Assembly: GCA_030783905.1 (NCBI GenBank)
Contig: JAQAHH010000009.1
Location: 434,001-498,000, forward strand
Origin: Bisgaard Taxon 45
GTDB lineage: Bacteria > Pseudomonadota > Gammaproteobacteria > Enterobacterales > Pasteurellaceae
Direction of reading: 5' to 3'
Length of the DNA: 64,000 nucleotides
Positions 30,514 to 39,649 of this stretch are shown in pieces. Positions within the stretch are counted from its first letter, which is position 1; each line of letters begins with the position of its first letter. The translations under genes were made by a program, and so were the position numbers. The notes below the pieces were generated by a model. It was not told the DNA's origin, searched no databases, and was given only the letters and a program-made list of their open reading frames with translations.

Positions 30514-31608
30514 TTATAATCCCAGTTCGTGCTTAATTTGATCAGCAAACATACCAATGCTAACGGCAAAATAATTTGAGCGATTCCAATCTAATAATGT
30601 GCGATAATTCTTGGACACTAAAAAGGCACGTCCGACTTCCTTATCAGGTTGTACAAGCCATAAGTCTGCCCCCGCAAGTGCGGTCAGTTTTTCCTGATTT
30701 TGTTGGCTATTCGATTTCAGTGATACCCCTAAATGTTGCCAAGCATTTAATGTCCGTTTTTTCTGAGGTTCAATACCAGAAAGCGCGATATCAATCGGCT
30801 TGGTCAATTGCACTTCCACGCCCCAAGGTAATTGCTTATCCCAACCCACAGTACTCAAATAACGGGCAATCGAAGCAAATACATCATCGTGGTTTTTCCA
30901 AATATCTTTTTCACCGTCCTGATTGCCATCAGCAGCATAACGTAAATAAGAACTTGGCATAAATTGGGTTTGCCCCATCGCCCCCGCCCATGAGCCTAAC
31001 ATTTTTTGACGAGGAATATCACGACGTTCCAACATTTTCATGGCGGAAACAAATTCACTACTGAATAAATGTTCCCTACGCCCGTCAAAGGCCAGAGTAG
31101 CGAGTACAGACAGCACATCATACTGACCTTGATAATGCCCAAAACTGCTTTCCATCCCCCACAAAGACATTAAATATTCTGGTTGCACCCCAAAACGTTG
31201 GCTTGCTTTTTCCAATTGTGCTTGTTGTTCCCAATAACGGGTGGTGGCCACTTCTACTTTGCGTGGCGTTAACACCCGATTCAGATAATGGGTTGTACCA
31301 TGTGGATTAGAACGAACGGGCGTATTCGGATCGCGTTTTTGCACACGTCCTGCTTGTTGTCTGTCCAACTCGATCGCTCTTGAAATATACTGGATATCAT
31401 TATGATCGTTAAGAGTCTTTTCGGATACCCCTTCTGCGCGTGCTTTGCGTTTTAAAAAAATGACATAATCTGAAAAATTTTCCACCTGACGTGCTTTGGA
31501 AAATTGACTGCCGGTGGCTAACGGTGTAATCGGTGGCTTATTTGCACACCCCACCAAAATAAGGCTCAGTAGCAAGCCACTGACACGAAACCATAATTTA
31601 ATTGACAC
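30514..31608 (-). CDS. MltB-like lytic murein transglycosylase lipoprotein
   Basis: A 364-residue lipoprotein that cleaves peptidoglycan glycan strands with 1,6-anhydro product formation. The signal peptide ends with lipobox LVGC (cysteine at residue 21). The SLT_2/MltB catalytic region has the presumed acid Glu in YLMSLWGMESSFGHYQG (about residue 150), then AMGQTQFMPSSY and DIWKNHDDVFASIARYLSTVGW. It lies only 10 bp behind the last glycosyltransferase gene of the surface-glycan operon, so it may be co-transcribed with it; this link is inference. Confidence 0.88.
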   Translation of the reverse strand: MSIKLWFRVSGLLLSLILVGCANKPPITPLATGSQFSKARQVENFSDYVIFLKRKARAEGVSEKTLNDHNDIQYISRAIELDRQQAGRVQKRDPNTPVRSNPHGTTHYLNRVLTPRKVEVATTRYWEQQAQLEKASQRFGVQPEYLMSLWGMESSFGHYQGQYDVLSVLATLAFDGRREHLFSSEFVSAMKMLERRDIPRQKMLGSWAGAMGQTQFMPSSYLRYAADGNQDGEKDIWKNHDDVFASIARYLSTVGWDKQLPWGVEVQLTKPIDIALSGIEPQKKRTLNAWQHLGVSLKSNSQQNQEKLTALAGADLWLVQPDKEVGRAFLVSKNYRTLLDWNRSNYFAVSIGMFADQIKHELGL

Positions 31609-31618
31609 AATAACGTTC

Positions 31619-32419
31619 CTACTTTCTTAAAAATTGATAAATAATACGTAACAATGAAGTCGGTAATAAGCGTGGTAATGCCCGTAATAAAAAGGTAAAC
31701 AAGCCAGAGAACAGACCCTGTAACTTTAATCGATACTTCAATTTAAACAAGCGCCATTCTGCTTGTGCTTGTGCGAGACCACGGCGTCGCCCAACCATAC
31801 CATTTCCCACACGGGCATACACTAAAACATCGGGTAAATTCGCCGCCTTTTTACCACTTGCCACTAATTTAATCCACAAATAATAATCTTCTTGTAGATC
31901 TTCATAGCCCCCGCAAGCCAATACCGCCTGCTTTTGATAAGCAACAGTCATATGATTAAACGGACAGCGTTGCTGGGTAAATTTAACAATCTCAGCGTGG
32001 CTAGTCGGTACATTTCGATAACTGACAATCTCATCAAGCGACTGCCCAAATTCGGCAATTTGCCCGCCCACAATCACCACATCTGGATGTTGTTGAATAA
32101 AAGCAACCTGTTTTTCAAAACGGGTCGGTACGCAAATATCATCGGTATCCATGCGAAAAACCCAATCGTGAGTACAATGCAATAACCCTTCGTTTAACGC
32201 CTGACCCAAACCACGATTTTGTGCTAACTTCACCGTTTTAATCGGTAAACGCGTTTCAAACTGCTGAACCACTGCCTCTAATGCCGCGCTGACAGGGCCA
32301 TCAAACACCAACACAATTTCATCTGCGGGTAAGGTCTGCTGTTGTAAACTGTCTAGACAGTCCCTTAAATACAGGGGATTCTCTTTGACATATAGAGACA
32401 TCAAAACCGAAAATTTCAT
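31619..32419 (-). CDS. Family 2 glycosyltransferase (last gene of surface-glycan operon)
   Basis: A 266-residue cytoplasmic GT2 enzyme with the GT-A fold. SVLMSLYVKENPLYLRDCLDSL begins the nucleotide-sugar domain, the metal-binding DxD-like motif is RMDTDD (about residue 90), and QEDYYLWIKL (about residue 185) marks the acceptor region. A basic, hydrophobic C-terminal helix suggests membrane association. The donor sugar cannot be read; the context suggests galactose or an amino sugar of the oligosaccharide. Its ATG overlaps the stop of the preceding GT2 gene (TAATG). Confidence 0.85.
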   Translation of the reverse strand: MKFSVLMSLYVKENPLYLRDCLDSLQQQTLPADEIVLVFDGPVSAALEAVVQQFETRLPIKTVKLAQNRGLGQALNEGLLHCTHDWVFRMDTDDICVPTRFEKQVAFIQQHPDVVIVGGQIAEFGQSLDEIVSYRNVPTSHAEIVKFTQQRCPFNHMTVAYQKQAVLACGGYEDLQEDYYLWIKLVASGKKAANLPDVLVYARVGNGMVGRRRGLAQAQAEWRLFKLKYRLKLQGLFSGLFTFLLRALPRLLPTSLLRIIYQFLRK

Positions 32420-33303
32420 TACATAAACCTTTTCATCTGAATAACCAATTGAGGCGAAAGACAGGTAAGTAACGCCAATATGCCATATTTGATTTGCCCC
32501 GTTTTACGGAACATTATCGCGTAATAGCGTGCCGCGCCCCGTGATAAATTCATCATATGTGGATAGGCTAACATATATAATGCATTTAACTCAAAATCCG
32601 TTGCGTGTTGTGCCGTACGAACATAGCGTGTTTTAATTTCTTCAATCGCCTGCTCGGTATATAACGTATTGGTGGACACACTGGCACGTTTTGTATGAAA
32701 GGTACAACGCGTCAAGGCGTGATCCACATAAAATGGATGAAAATCCTGATCAGACACGACTTTCAACAAAAATTCATAGTCTTCCAATGCACGTAAATAA
32801 GCAGACAGCCCCCCCACTTTTAAAAACAGGGCTTTTTTCAGCGCAATCATCGGCATTCCACCAATTTTATTGGCACGCAGTAGATGATCTAAGGTTAATA
32901 ATCCCGTGTCGGTATAAGGATGTGTCTGGTAAGAAAAGCCTTCATTCACCATCACACAATGGGCAGGATGATAAATAAAATTCACTTCTGGATGTTGTGT
33001 GATAACCTCGGTTAAAACCGCACATTTTTCGTTTACAAAACGATCATCATCATCTAAAAAAAGTAGCCATTCATAGCGTGCTTGCCTTGCACCGATATTC
33101 CGGCTTTCTGCCGCCCCCACATTTTGGGCATTACGGATCACCGTACAATCGAATGCATAGGATTGCGTCACTGTAACAGGTTCACGAGAGCAATCATCGA
33201 CAATAATCACCTCAAAAGACTTTACCGTCTGTTGATTCAAACTGTCCAATAACGCAGGGATTTCAGCTTGTCGATTATAAGAGGGCACAATAATGCTAAA
33301 CAC
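32419..33303 (-). CDS. Family 2 glycosyltransferase
   Basis: A 294-residue GT2 enzyme: FSIIVPSYNRQAEIPALLDSL at the N-terminus, VIIVDDCS, AAESRNIGA, the DXD motif FLDDDDRF (about residue 92) and an acceptor-side ALEDYEFLLKV (about residue 175). It transfers a sugar to the growing oligosaccharide. It overlaps the upstream polymerase-like gene by 8 bp and the downstream GT2 by one base, evidence of a single translation-coupled operon. Confidence 0.87.
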   Translation of the reverse strand: MFSIIVPSYNRQAEIPALLDSLNQQTVKSFEVIIVDDCSREPVTVTQSYAFDCTVIRNAQNVGAAESRNIGARQARYEWLLFLDDDDRFVNEKCAVLTEVITQHPEVNFIYHPAHCVMVNEGFSYQTHPYTDTGLLTLDHLLRANKIGGMPMIALKKALFLKVGGLSAYLRALEDYEFLLKVVSDQDFHPFYVDHALTRCTFHTKRASVSTNTLYTEQAIEEIKTRYVRTAQHATDFELNALYMLAYPHMMNLSRGAARYYAIMFRKTGQIKYGILALLTCLSPQLVIQMKRFM

Positions 33304-34489
33304 GATGCCCCTCCCGTGCTTGACAAAAAATACGGTATTTCCCCGTCTTGCCGAATAAGGATAAAAACATCAACAAAACCAACATGATCCCTGGAAAAGC
33401 ATAGGTGTCAGCTTTAATGTGTAATACACTCAATATAAATAATGTCGAAAGAATAAAGCGCCAACTGCCCTCAAACCAGTTATCCGCTACCCGTTTGACA
33501 AAATAGAAGGTAAATAAAAAACACACCAATAAATAACCTAACCCGCCATACAAAACTTGCCGTATAAAACCAGAATCGGTCGCACCATAATATTTTCCTT
33601 CCGCGGTGTAATAATAACCATCTCCGATTAAAAATTGTTTGAGAGTTGGAATAAATAAATGATTTTTAATTAAATTTTCACTCGATGAGCTGATTTTGCT
33701 CACCTCTTGATGTGAGAGTAAATTAATCACTGGCTCTAAAGCATGTGCCACATATTTATGTTGTGAAAAATTCAGTGCAAAGAACAACACCAAGCCAGCG
33801 AATAGGAGCAACGCGGGCAAATAACGCCATTTAAAATAAACCAACACACTGACCACGGAGAGTACAAAGAAGGTTCTGCCTGAAATTAAGCCAATAAACA
33901 GCAATAAAAATACAAAAATTGATGAAATTTGATTAGTTTTTGCATTATAGGCTAATAAAAAATGTAACAGCATCAGATAGAAAATACTGAGCTGAAAAAA
34001 AGCAGACGAGGTGAAATTGTATAAGCGGTATTCTTGTTCGGAATGATAAAAACGAGGTAATAGCGCATGAGTGGATAAGGCTAAATCAATCATAAAAGCC
34101 ACACCCATTAATGCAACGACCCCCACTATCGCTTGCACCACAATCCCGATCTTTAAATCACGTATCAAGCGTGCTTTTCCTTGACTATGGTGATACAACA
34201 CATGATACATCGCCACACCAAACATAAACAGTAACAAGGTTTTGATGTACATTTTCACCACACCCAACTCACTGGTCCCATTAATTAATATCGGTATAAG
34301 GCTCAGTAAAATTAAGGCAAGAATGACCCCGATACTGTCTATCGGCAAGGCAATACCGTCTGGTAATTGTCGCTGATAAACCCGATACGCTAAGATGACA
34401 CAGGCAATCACCCCGCTAAAAAAAGCCATGCGAAAAACATGCTCTAACCAAGGATCATACAAATAAAAGAAATTCAATAATGCTGTCAT
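33296..34489 (-). CDS. O-antigen polymerase-like membrane protein
   Basis: A 397-residue protein with about ten to twelve membrane helices, no signal peptide and a long non-cytoplasmic loop in its second half (FSQHKYVAHALEPVINLLSHQE to about residue 290), the layout of Wzy-type polymerases and WaaL-type ligases. No short conserved motif identifies it, as usual for this class. Lying between transferase genes and in the same operon as a Wzx-type flippase, it likely links or ligates exported oligosaccharide units. Function is inferred from topology and context. Confidence 0.65.
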   Translation of the reverse strand: MTALLNFFYLYDPWLEHVFRMAFFSGVIACVILAYRVYQRQLPDGIALPIDSIGVILALILLSLIPILINGTSELGVVKMYIKTLLLFMFGVAMYHVLYHHSQGKARLIRDLKIGIVVQAIVGVVALMGVAFMIDLALSTHALLPRFYHSEQEYRLYNFTSSAFFQLSIFYLMLLHFLLAYNAKTNQISSIFVFLLLFIGLISGRTFFVLSVVSVLVYFKWRYLPALLLFAGLVLFFALNFSQHKYVAHALEPVINLLSHQEVSKISSSSENLIKNHLFIPTLKQFLIGDGYYYTAEGKYYGATDSGFIRQVLYGGLGYLLVCFLFTFYFVKRVADNWFEGSWRFILSTLFILSVLHIKADTYAFPGIMLVLLMFLSLFGKTGKYRIFCQAREGHRV

Positions 34490-34497
34490 ACCCTTTC

Positions 34498-35283
34498 CTA
34501 ACCTTTAACTTGCCAATTACGTTGTATAGCTAACCATTTTTTCAACGGATATTTCAGCCATTTTTGCCATAAATGATGTGGAAGCGAACCTCTATTCGCT
34601 TCTAAATTACTCACTAAAGCGGGATTCTCAATGGCCAGCAATGGACGGACCACCATGATGTCTAAGCAAAAATCACGACCAAATAGGATAAAATCATCCG
34701 CCAACCAAAATGGACGCTGTCCTTGCTGCAATTGATGAATAAAGACTTGAGCTGCAGATTTTTTAATCAAATATGCCACGGTGCCTGCAAAATAATTTTT
34801 ATAAGGATAAGCATAATAAAATGACGAATTAGCGATCCTTTTCGCACAACAAGCGAACGTTGTCGGATAGGTCATTTCAAGCTCACTTGCATCAAACTGT
34901 TCGATTTTCGACTGACCAACTAACATCACATCCGCGCGAGGTTTTTCGGTCAGCAAGTGATTAATGTGCGACTGAAAGTCCTGATTAAATAGCGCATCGT
35001 CTTCACACACTAAACAATAATCGTCTTGCGCTAAACGAGGATCATCTGCAATCATGTGGTACACCGCCAAATGACTTAGCGTACACCCCACTTCCCCTTT
35101 TGTCACCGCACGGCCATAACGTTGTTTAAATTTATCTAGGTCAAAAAGTGCGGTCAAATTTTCCCAACTTTCCTGCAAGGTATTTTTTGCAGAAAAAACC
35201 TTAAAATCAGCGGTATCAGGTTGAGCAAAAAAACGCTCACGACGCGCCTGATCTTTTTCTAATGAAATAAGCCATTTCTGCAT
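34498..35283 (-). CDS. Family 25 glycosyltransferase (LOS beta-galactosyltransferase type)
   Basis: A 261-residue protein of the GT25 family used in lipooligosaccharide synthesis in Haemophilus, Neisseria and Pasteurella. The start QKWLISLEKDQARRERFF, the GEVGCTLSHLAVYH block (about residue 63) and the metal-binding CEDDALF (about residue 90) are standard, as is AYLIKKSAAQVF. Galactose transfer is the usual activity. It sits 8 bp upstream of the polymerase-like gene and one base after the sialyltransferase gene. Confidence 0.88.
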   Translation of the reverse strand: MQKWLISLEKDQARRERFFAQPDTADFKVFSAKNTLQESWENLTALFDLDKFKQRYGRAVTKGEVGCTLSHLAVYHMIADDPRLAQDDYCLVCEDDALFNQDFQSHINHLLTEKPRADVMLVGQSKIEQFDASELEMTYPTTFACCAKRIANSSFYYAYPYKNYFAGTVAYLIKKSAAQVFIHQLQQGQRPFWLADDFILFGRDFCLDIMVVRPLLAIENPALVSNLEANRGSLPHHLWQKWLKYPLKKWLAIQRNWQVKG

Positions 35284-35284
35284 A

Positions 35285-36211
35285 CTATTCTCTTATATCA
35301 ATCACGTTAATACCGAGCTCATCAAATAAATCATAACAAGCATTATAGGCGGGATTTTCCGTGTCAATTTTTAATGCCACCACCTCAATATTGTCACTTT
35401 TATTCATAATATTAATAATGGCACTGCTAAAATAAGTGTAAACACGGTACTTTTTGGTCTGACACTGTTGAAGAATATAATCTTCAAAAATCAATTCTGT
35501 ATCAATGTAATTGACCTGTGATAAATGATATTTTTCACGAGGATGAGGCAAATAATAATGAATATCAAATTGTTTGATCACCCGTTCAGCCAAGGCAACA
35601 TTACGCTCATCTTCAGCGAAAATAGGTTGCCCAAGTAACACATTAATCACCGCTGAGGCTACTTTTTCGCTGTTGTCTGCCTCTACTAATTCAATTGGTT
35701 CCACTTGCTCAATAATGTTCTTAAAACCTTTATAAATCGTGTAATGTGTATGTGATAACGCACGCAATGATTGAATACTGTATTTATTCCCTAACAGAAA
35801 ATTAATCAGCTTACGCGGTAAAGTAGCGGGGTCATCTTGGTAGAAAAGACTATTTGGTACAATATTAATGGTACCGTCATCAAAGGTATTCAGTACGTCA
35901 AATTGGATAGCACTTAATAAAAACTGAATTTGTAAATCATTAATGTTTGCGACAAAAACCTGATCAAAATGCTTACCTGAAAAATGCCGTTTTAAATGCA
36001 AGATTTCTTTTAATAGATTGAAACGATCTTTGTGTTGTACCATCGAAAAAAAACCGTGGCACTGTTGGGCGAGCCGCTTCGTATAAAAATCAAATTTTTT
36101 ATTACTCACTGTTGACAACATTACGCCATAAAAATCCGTTTCTGGAAATTTAGCGATAATCTTTTCTGCAATTAACACCTGCAATGGTGTACAACAAATA
36201 ATCAAATTCAT
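35285..36211 (-). CDS. lst: GT52 alpha-2,3-sialyltransferase (Lst/LsgB type)
   Basis: A 308-residue enzyme that should transfer sialic acid from CMP-Neu5Ac to a terminal galactose of lipooligosaccharide. The N-terminus MNLIICCTPLQVLIAEKII is the hallmark of GT52 (Lst of Neisseria, LsgB and Lst of Haemophilus). FDDGTINI (about residue 110) and YLPHPREKY (about residue 200) correspond to the catalytic Asp/His regions of the family. P. multocida is known to have a glycolipid alpha-2,3-sialyltransferase of this class (PmST2), and this gene is probably its locus. It lies between flippase and GT25 genes, separated by single bases. Confidence 0.87.
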   Translation of the reverse strand: MNLIICCTPLQVLIAEKIIAKFPETDFYGVMLSTVSNKKFDFYTKRLAQQCHGFFSMVQHKDRFNLLKEILHLKRHFSGKHFDQVFVANINDLQIQFLLSAIQFDVLNTFDDGTINIVPNSLFYQDDPATLPRKLINFLLGNKYSIQSLRALSHTHYTIYKGFKNIIEQVEPIELVEADNSEKVASAVINVLLGQPIFAEDERNVALAERVIKQFDIHYYLPHPREKYHLSQVNYIDTELIFEDYILQQCQTKKYRVYTYFSSAIINIMNKSDNIEVVALKIDTENPAYNACYDLFDELGINVIDIRE

Positions 36212-36212
36212 A

Positions 36213-37412
36213 TTACTTTCCTACTTTAGTCGTCATCCAATACAACACAGGTAAAATGACAACGCCACCAATGATACTCGCCAACGGCACAAACTGAATC
36301 TCGGTGAAGGTTAAACCAAATAAACTGATCACATAAATCAATGTGGTTATCACAGAGCAAATTGAGATCGATTTATTTTGACCATGATAAAACAAATAAT
36401 TCACTAAAATGAGATAAGGTACCACTAAGGTCGTGGCAATCAAAAACAACAGAATATAGTATTTGGTGCCAACAAATTGGCTACCTAACAACCACACAAT
36501 AAAGGGTTCTGGAATAAACCACATGACCAACGCAGGGATCGGCACCAATAACACACTATATCTTGCCCATTGCTGCACTTGTACTAATGTAATACGTTGT
36601 TGTTTTAGGCCTTCAAAAAAATAAGGCATCAGCGCTTTATTCAACACTTGAATGAGGATCATGACAATTGCCGCGATTTGTGCCCCCATTGCATATAAGC
36701 CTAGTTCTGCTTCAGTAAAAGTATGATAAATAAAAATCCGATCTAATTGCCCACGTAAAAACAGACTAACATTATGAAAAATTAACGGCAAACCAAAGCC
36801 TAACACATAATAAAGTGCGGTCCTATACTGACGAAAATGAAACGATTTTGTCCGTGCCTTTCGACGATATAAAAAATAGGCAAACAGAAACACCAACAAA
36901 TTACTGAATAAAATCGCCAGAATCCGCTTTTCTACCAACTCGGTTTGATACATTTCTAACATTAAAACGGTGATACCAGCGGACAAGGTTGCTGAAAGAA
37001 ATTGGATGGTAGAATACGCTATCGCCTGTTTTTGACATTGCCGAACGCTTAATTGTACTGCTAAGAAAGATTGAAAAATCGCAGAAAGTGCCAAATAAGC
37101 CAACATTTCTGCCTTAAAAAAGAGACAAAATGCTAAAATTAAACTGCCAACAGATAAAGTATAAGCATATCCCGCAGTGACGACTAAATTCAAAGCACGT
37201 TGACCATAAACATAAAAAAAGCGCGCAATAGCACCTTCTTGGCTTAACCCAACAATAATCAGAAATAAGGCCAGATACGTTTGATAATAAGACAGTTCAC
37301 CAAAGCCCTCTACCCCTAATTTACGTGACAAATACGGTAATAAGAGGAAAGGCACCGATCTCGAAATCAACTCTCCGAATAAATAAATTGCACTGTCTTT
37401 AATGGCTTTCAT
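36213..37412 (-). CDS. Wzx-type oligosaccharide flippase
   Basis: A 399-residue membrane protein of the polysaccharide transporter (PST/MATE-like) family with about 12 helices. [41 protein letters not shown] at the start and [26 protein letters not shown] in the middle are typical. It would flip lipid-linked oligosaccharides across the inner membrane, as proposed for LsgA of Haemophilus. The ATG at 37412 is preferred because the first membrane segment follows directly; an 11-codon extension to 37445 is possible, and neither start has a strong ribosome-binding site. It is the first gene of the glycan operon. Confidence 0.85.
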   Translation of the reverse strand: MKAIKDSAIYLFGELISRSVPFLLLPYLSRKLGVEGFGELSYYQTYLALFLIIVGLSQEGAIARFFYVYGQRALNLVVTAGYAYTLSVGSLILAFCLFFKAEMLAYLALSAIFQSFLAVQLSVRQCQKQAIAYSTIQFLSATLSAGITVLMLEMYQTELVEKRILAILFSNLLVFLFAYFLYRRKARTKSFHFRQYRTALYYVLGFGLPLIFHNVSLFLRGQLDRIFIYHTFTEAELGLYAMGAQIAAIVMILIQVLNKALMPYFFEGLKQQRITLVQVQQWARYSVLLVPIPALVMWFIPEPFIVWLLGSQFVGTKYYILLFLIATTLVVPYLILVNYLFYHGQNKSISICSVITTLIYVISLFGLTFTEIQFVPLASIIGGVVILPVLYWMTTKVGK

Positions 37413-37491
37413 GCTGTGCTCTAGGTCAAATAACTCAGGCGCCATTTTAACAACAATACAATTTTAAACAATAGACAAGGAAGAGGAGATC

Positions 37492-37587
37492 ATGAATAAT
37501 AGTGCACCTTTTACTTATCTTTACTTAACATGTTTGGACTCACAAAACTCATTACTGTTGTTATTCTTCCACCATTTAATGTGCTGA
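37492..37587 (+). other. Short ORF with strong RBS overlapping the next gene start
   Basis: A 31-codon reading frame (MNNSAPFTYLYLTC...) has an excellent GGAAGAGGAGATC ribosome-binding site and overlaps the YdcF-like start at 37530 in another frame. The larger gene has no good site of its own. It may be a leader peptide for coupled translation or chance. Confidence 0.3.
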
Positions 37588-38273
37588 TTCTTTGGTTCCT
37601 TTCTTTGCTCTTTTCGGTCTTACATTATAAAAAGCTCAGCCGTTTATGTGCATTTTTAGGCCTCACTATTCTCTATGTTTTCAGCTTGCCTTATACCTCA
37701 AACAAAATCGAGGACAGTTTAGTTATTGAGGACAATTTAAGCTTAGCCGACTATCAACAAGCTCAAGCGATAGTATTACTCGGTGGCGGGGTTCGTGATA
37801 GCAAAGAGTTATATGACAAACTTACGGTGAGCGCGGTTCCACTAGAACGTGTTCGTTATGCGGCTTATTTACAAAAGCAAACCCAACTTCCATTATTGAT
37901 TACGGGTAGCTCCCCCAAAGGAATTTCAGAAGCACAAATTATGGCGAATGAACTCAATACATTTTTTTCCGTTCCAACAACATGGATTGAGGGCAAAGCA
38001 AGAACCACAAAAGAAAATGCGTTGTTTAGTCGTGAGATTCTCGAAAAAGAAGGCATTAAACGCGTTATTGTTGTAACAAACCAATGGCATATGCAACGTG
38101 CTAAACTGCTTTTTGAACAACAAGGATTTGAAGTTTTACCAGCGAGTGTGGGGCACGGTATTTCCCCCCAAAGTTATGGGCTTAATGTGATGTATTTTAT
38201 CCCACAAGCAGGGGCCCTGAACAAAAATATGTTGCTGTTAAAAGAATGGCTCGGTTATTGGAAAGAGAAGTAA
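37530..38273 (+). CDS. ElyC/SanA/YdcF family (DUF218) membrane protein
   Basis: A 247-residue protein with two N-terminal membrane helices (residues about 5-30 and 38-58), then a YdcF/DUF218 domain containing AIVLLGGGVRDS, LPLLITGSSPKGISEAQIM, RTTKENALFSREIL and VIVVTNQWHMQRAKLLFEQQGFEVLP. In E. coli, ElyC is involved in envelope and undecaprenyl-phosphate-linked precursor homeostasis; that role is family knowledge. It is divergent from the glycan operon, which is a suggestive neighbour for an envelope gene. The ATG at 37530 matches relatives although its RBS is poor. Confidence 0.82.
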   Translation: MFGLTKLITVVILPPFNVLILWFLSLLFSVLHYKKLSRLCAFLGLTILYVFSLPYTSNKIEDSLVIEDNLSLADYQQAQAIVLLGGGVRDSKELYDKLTVSAVPLERVRYAAYLQKQTQLPLLITGSSPKGISEAQIMANELNTFFSVPTTWIEGKARTTKENALFSREILEKEGIKRVIVVTNQWHMQRAKLLFEQQGFEVLPASVGHGISPQSYGLNVMYFIPQAGALNKNMLLLKEWLGYWKEK

Positions 38274-38308
38274 ATCACGTTCCCGCTCTATTATTGTATG
38301 CTCAATTA

Positions 38309-38392
38309 GGTGTAATGGACCCAGATCCCACATTTTGTCCATTCCCCCCTCAATTAAATATCTAGCATAGTTTGTCTAGGCTGTATTACACC
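38309..38392. repeat. Inverted ends, possible insertion-sequence scar
   Basis: GGTGTAAT (38309-38316) and ATTACACC (38385-38392) are inverted copies about 70 bp apart, with IS3-like text GGACCCAGATCCCACATTTT between. The whole gap 38274-38652 has no gene; it may hold remnants of a deleted element. Weak evidence. Confidence 0.3.
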
Positions 38393-38613
38393 GTTGATGT
38401 TTTGTTCAATCGAAATCATGAGTTTCTCTTGCTCTTTCTATCATATATTGACTTTATACGCCCTAAAGCTAACGCGCATCTCTAACCAGTGTTTAAAAAA
38501 TCACCACCTTAACTACAAATGTGCGCCCTAAATCAATCATACGATAATCTCTTTTAACAAAACCTCTCTTCTGCTCTCTCAAAGCAATACTATCAACATT
38601 ATATAATTTATTT

Positions 38614-38632
38614 TATAATGAAAATATTTGAT
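38614..38632. promoter_or_regulatory. Fur-box-like sequence before the ABC importer
   Basis: TATAATGAAAATATTTGAT matches 12 of 19 positions of the Fur consensus and overlaps a TATAAT, 20-40 bp before the permease start. AT-rich background makes chance possible. Confidence 0.3.
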
Positions 38633-38652
38633 ACTGCGCCCGCTTCTTTTAT

Positions 38653-39639
38653 ATGAACAAAAATGCCCTCATCTTTGTTGGATTATTCGTTTTCTTACTC
38701 ATACTTATTGTGTTTTCAATGTCTTGGGGGCGTTTTTCTATTCCCGTGATAGAAGTCATCCATACCTTGCTGTTACAGAACGCAAATGAAACACAGCATG
38801 CCATTATTTTTAATCTGCGTTTACCTCGTATTTTTGCAGCAATACTCGTCGGCGGTGCCTTAGCGATAGCCGGGGTTACCTATCAAGGTATTTTTCGCAA
38901 TCCGTTGGTTTCCCCTGATATTTTGGGTGTATCAAATGGTGCTTGTGTCGGTGCCGCTATTGCAATTTTACTTGGTACGAATATTTTTGGCATACAAGTG
39001 TTTGCCTTTCTAGGTGGCTTATGTGCAGTAATGCTAACAATGAATTTACCACGCTTAATCAAACGAGATTCAACAATTATTCTCGTTTTATCAGGCATTA
39101 TTGTATCTGGATTTATGCTATCCACTCTTGGACTCATCAAATATCTCGCCAATCCTGAAACACAATTAGCGGATATCGTGTATTGGCAATTAGGCAGTTT
39201 AACCAAAGCCAACTTTCATCATCTCATCATGCTCTCACCGATCATTATCAGCACAGCTCTACTCTTATATCTTCTACGTTGGCGAATTAATGTCCTGTCT
39301 TTGGGAGATCGAGAAGCACGATTAATTGGTGCGAATATACGTATGGAAAGGCATATCATGGTCATCAATGCGACCCTCCTGACTTCAGCAGCGGTGTGTT
39401 TAAGTGGCACAATTGGTTGGCTAGGTCTCATTATTCCCCACTTAAGTCGCTTATTTATTGGTGATAACAATCTCAATAGCCTACCCTTAGCCGCAATGAT
39501 AGGGGCTATATTTCTGCTCATTATTGATACGCTTGCACGCAATCTCTATATACAAGAAATTCCTCTCGGTATTCTCACTGGCTTCATTGGCGCCCCTTTT
39601 TTTGCTTGGGTACTCATTAAGCAAAATACGTTAAAATAA
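38653..39639 (+). CDS. FecCD-family ABC importer permease
   Basis: A 328-residue inner-membrane permease of the BtuC/FecCD family, about ten helices. GALAIAGVTYQGIFRNPLVSPDILGVSNGA (about residue 70) is the family signature and SLGDREARLIGANI is the coupling-helix region that contacts the ATPase. Partners follow at 39650 and 40462. Substrates of this class are ferric siderophores, heme, cobalamin or metal chelates; no TonB receptor is encoded nearby. Confidence 0.9.
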   Translation: MNKNALIFVGLFVFLLILIVFSMSWGRFSIPVIEVIHTLLLQNANETQHAIIFNLRLPRIFAAILVGGALAIAGVTYQGIFRNPLVSPDILGVSNGACVGAAIAILLGTNIFGIQVFAFLGGLCAVMLTMNLPRLIKRDSTIILVLSGIIVSGFMLSTLGLIKYLANPETQLADIVYWQLGSLTKANFHHLIMLSPIIISTALLLYLLRWRINVLSLGDREARLIGANIRMERHIMVINATLLTSAAVCLSGTIGWLGLIIPHLSRLFIGDNNLNSLPLAAMIGAIFLLIIDTLARNLYIQEIPLGILTGFIGAPFFAWVLIKQNTLK

Positions 39640-39649
39640 GGCAGTATAT

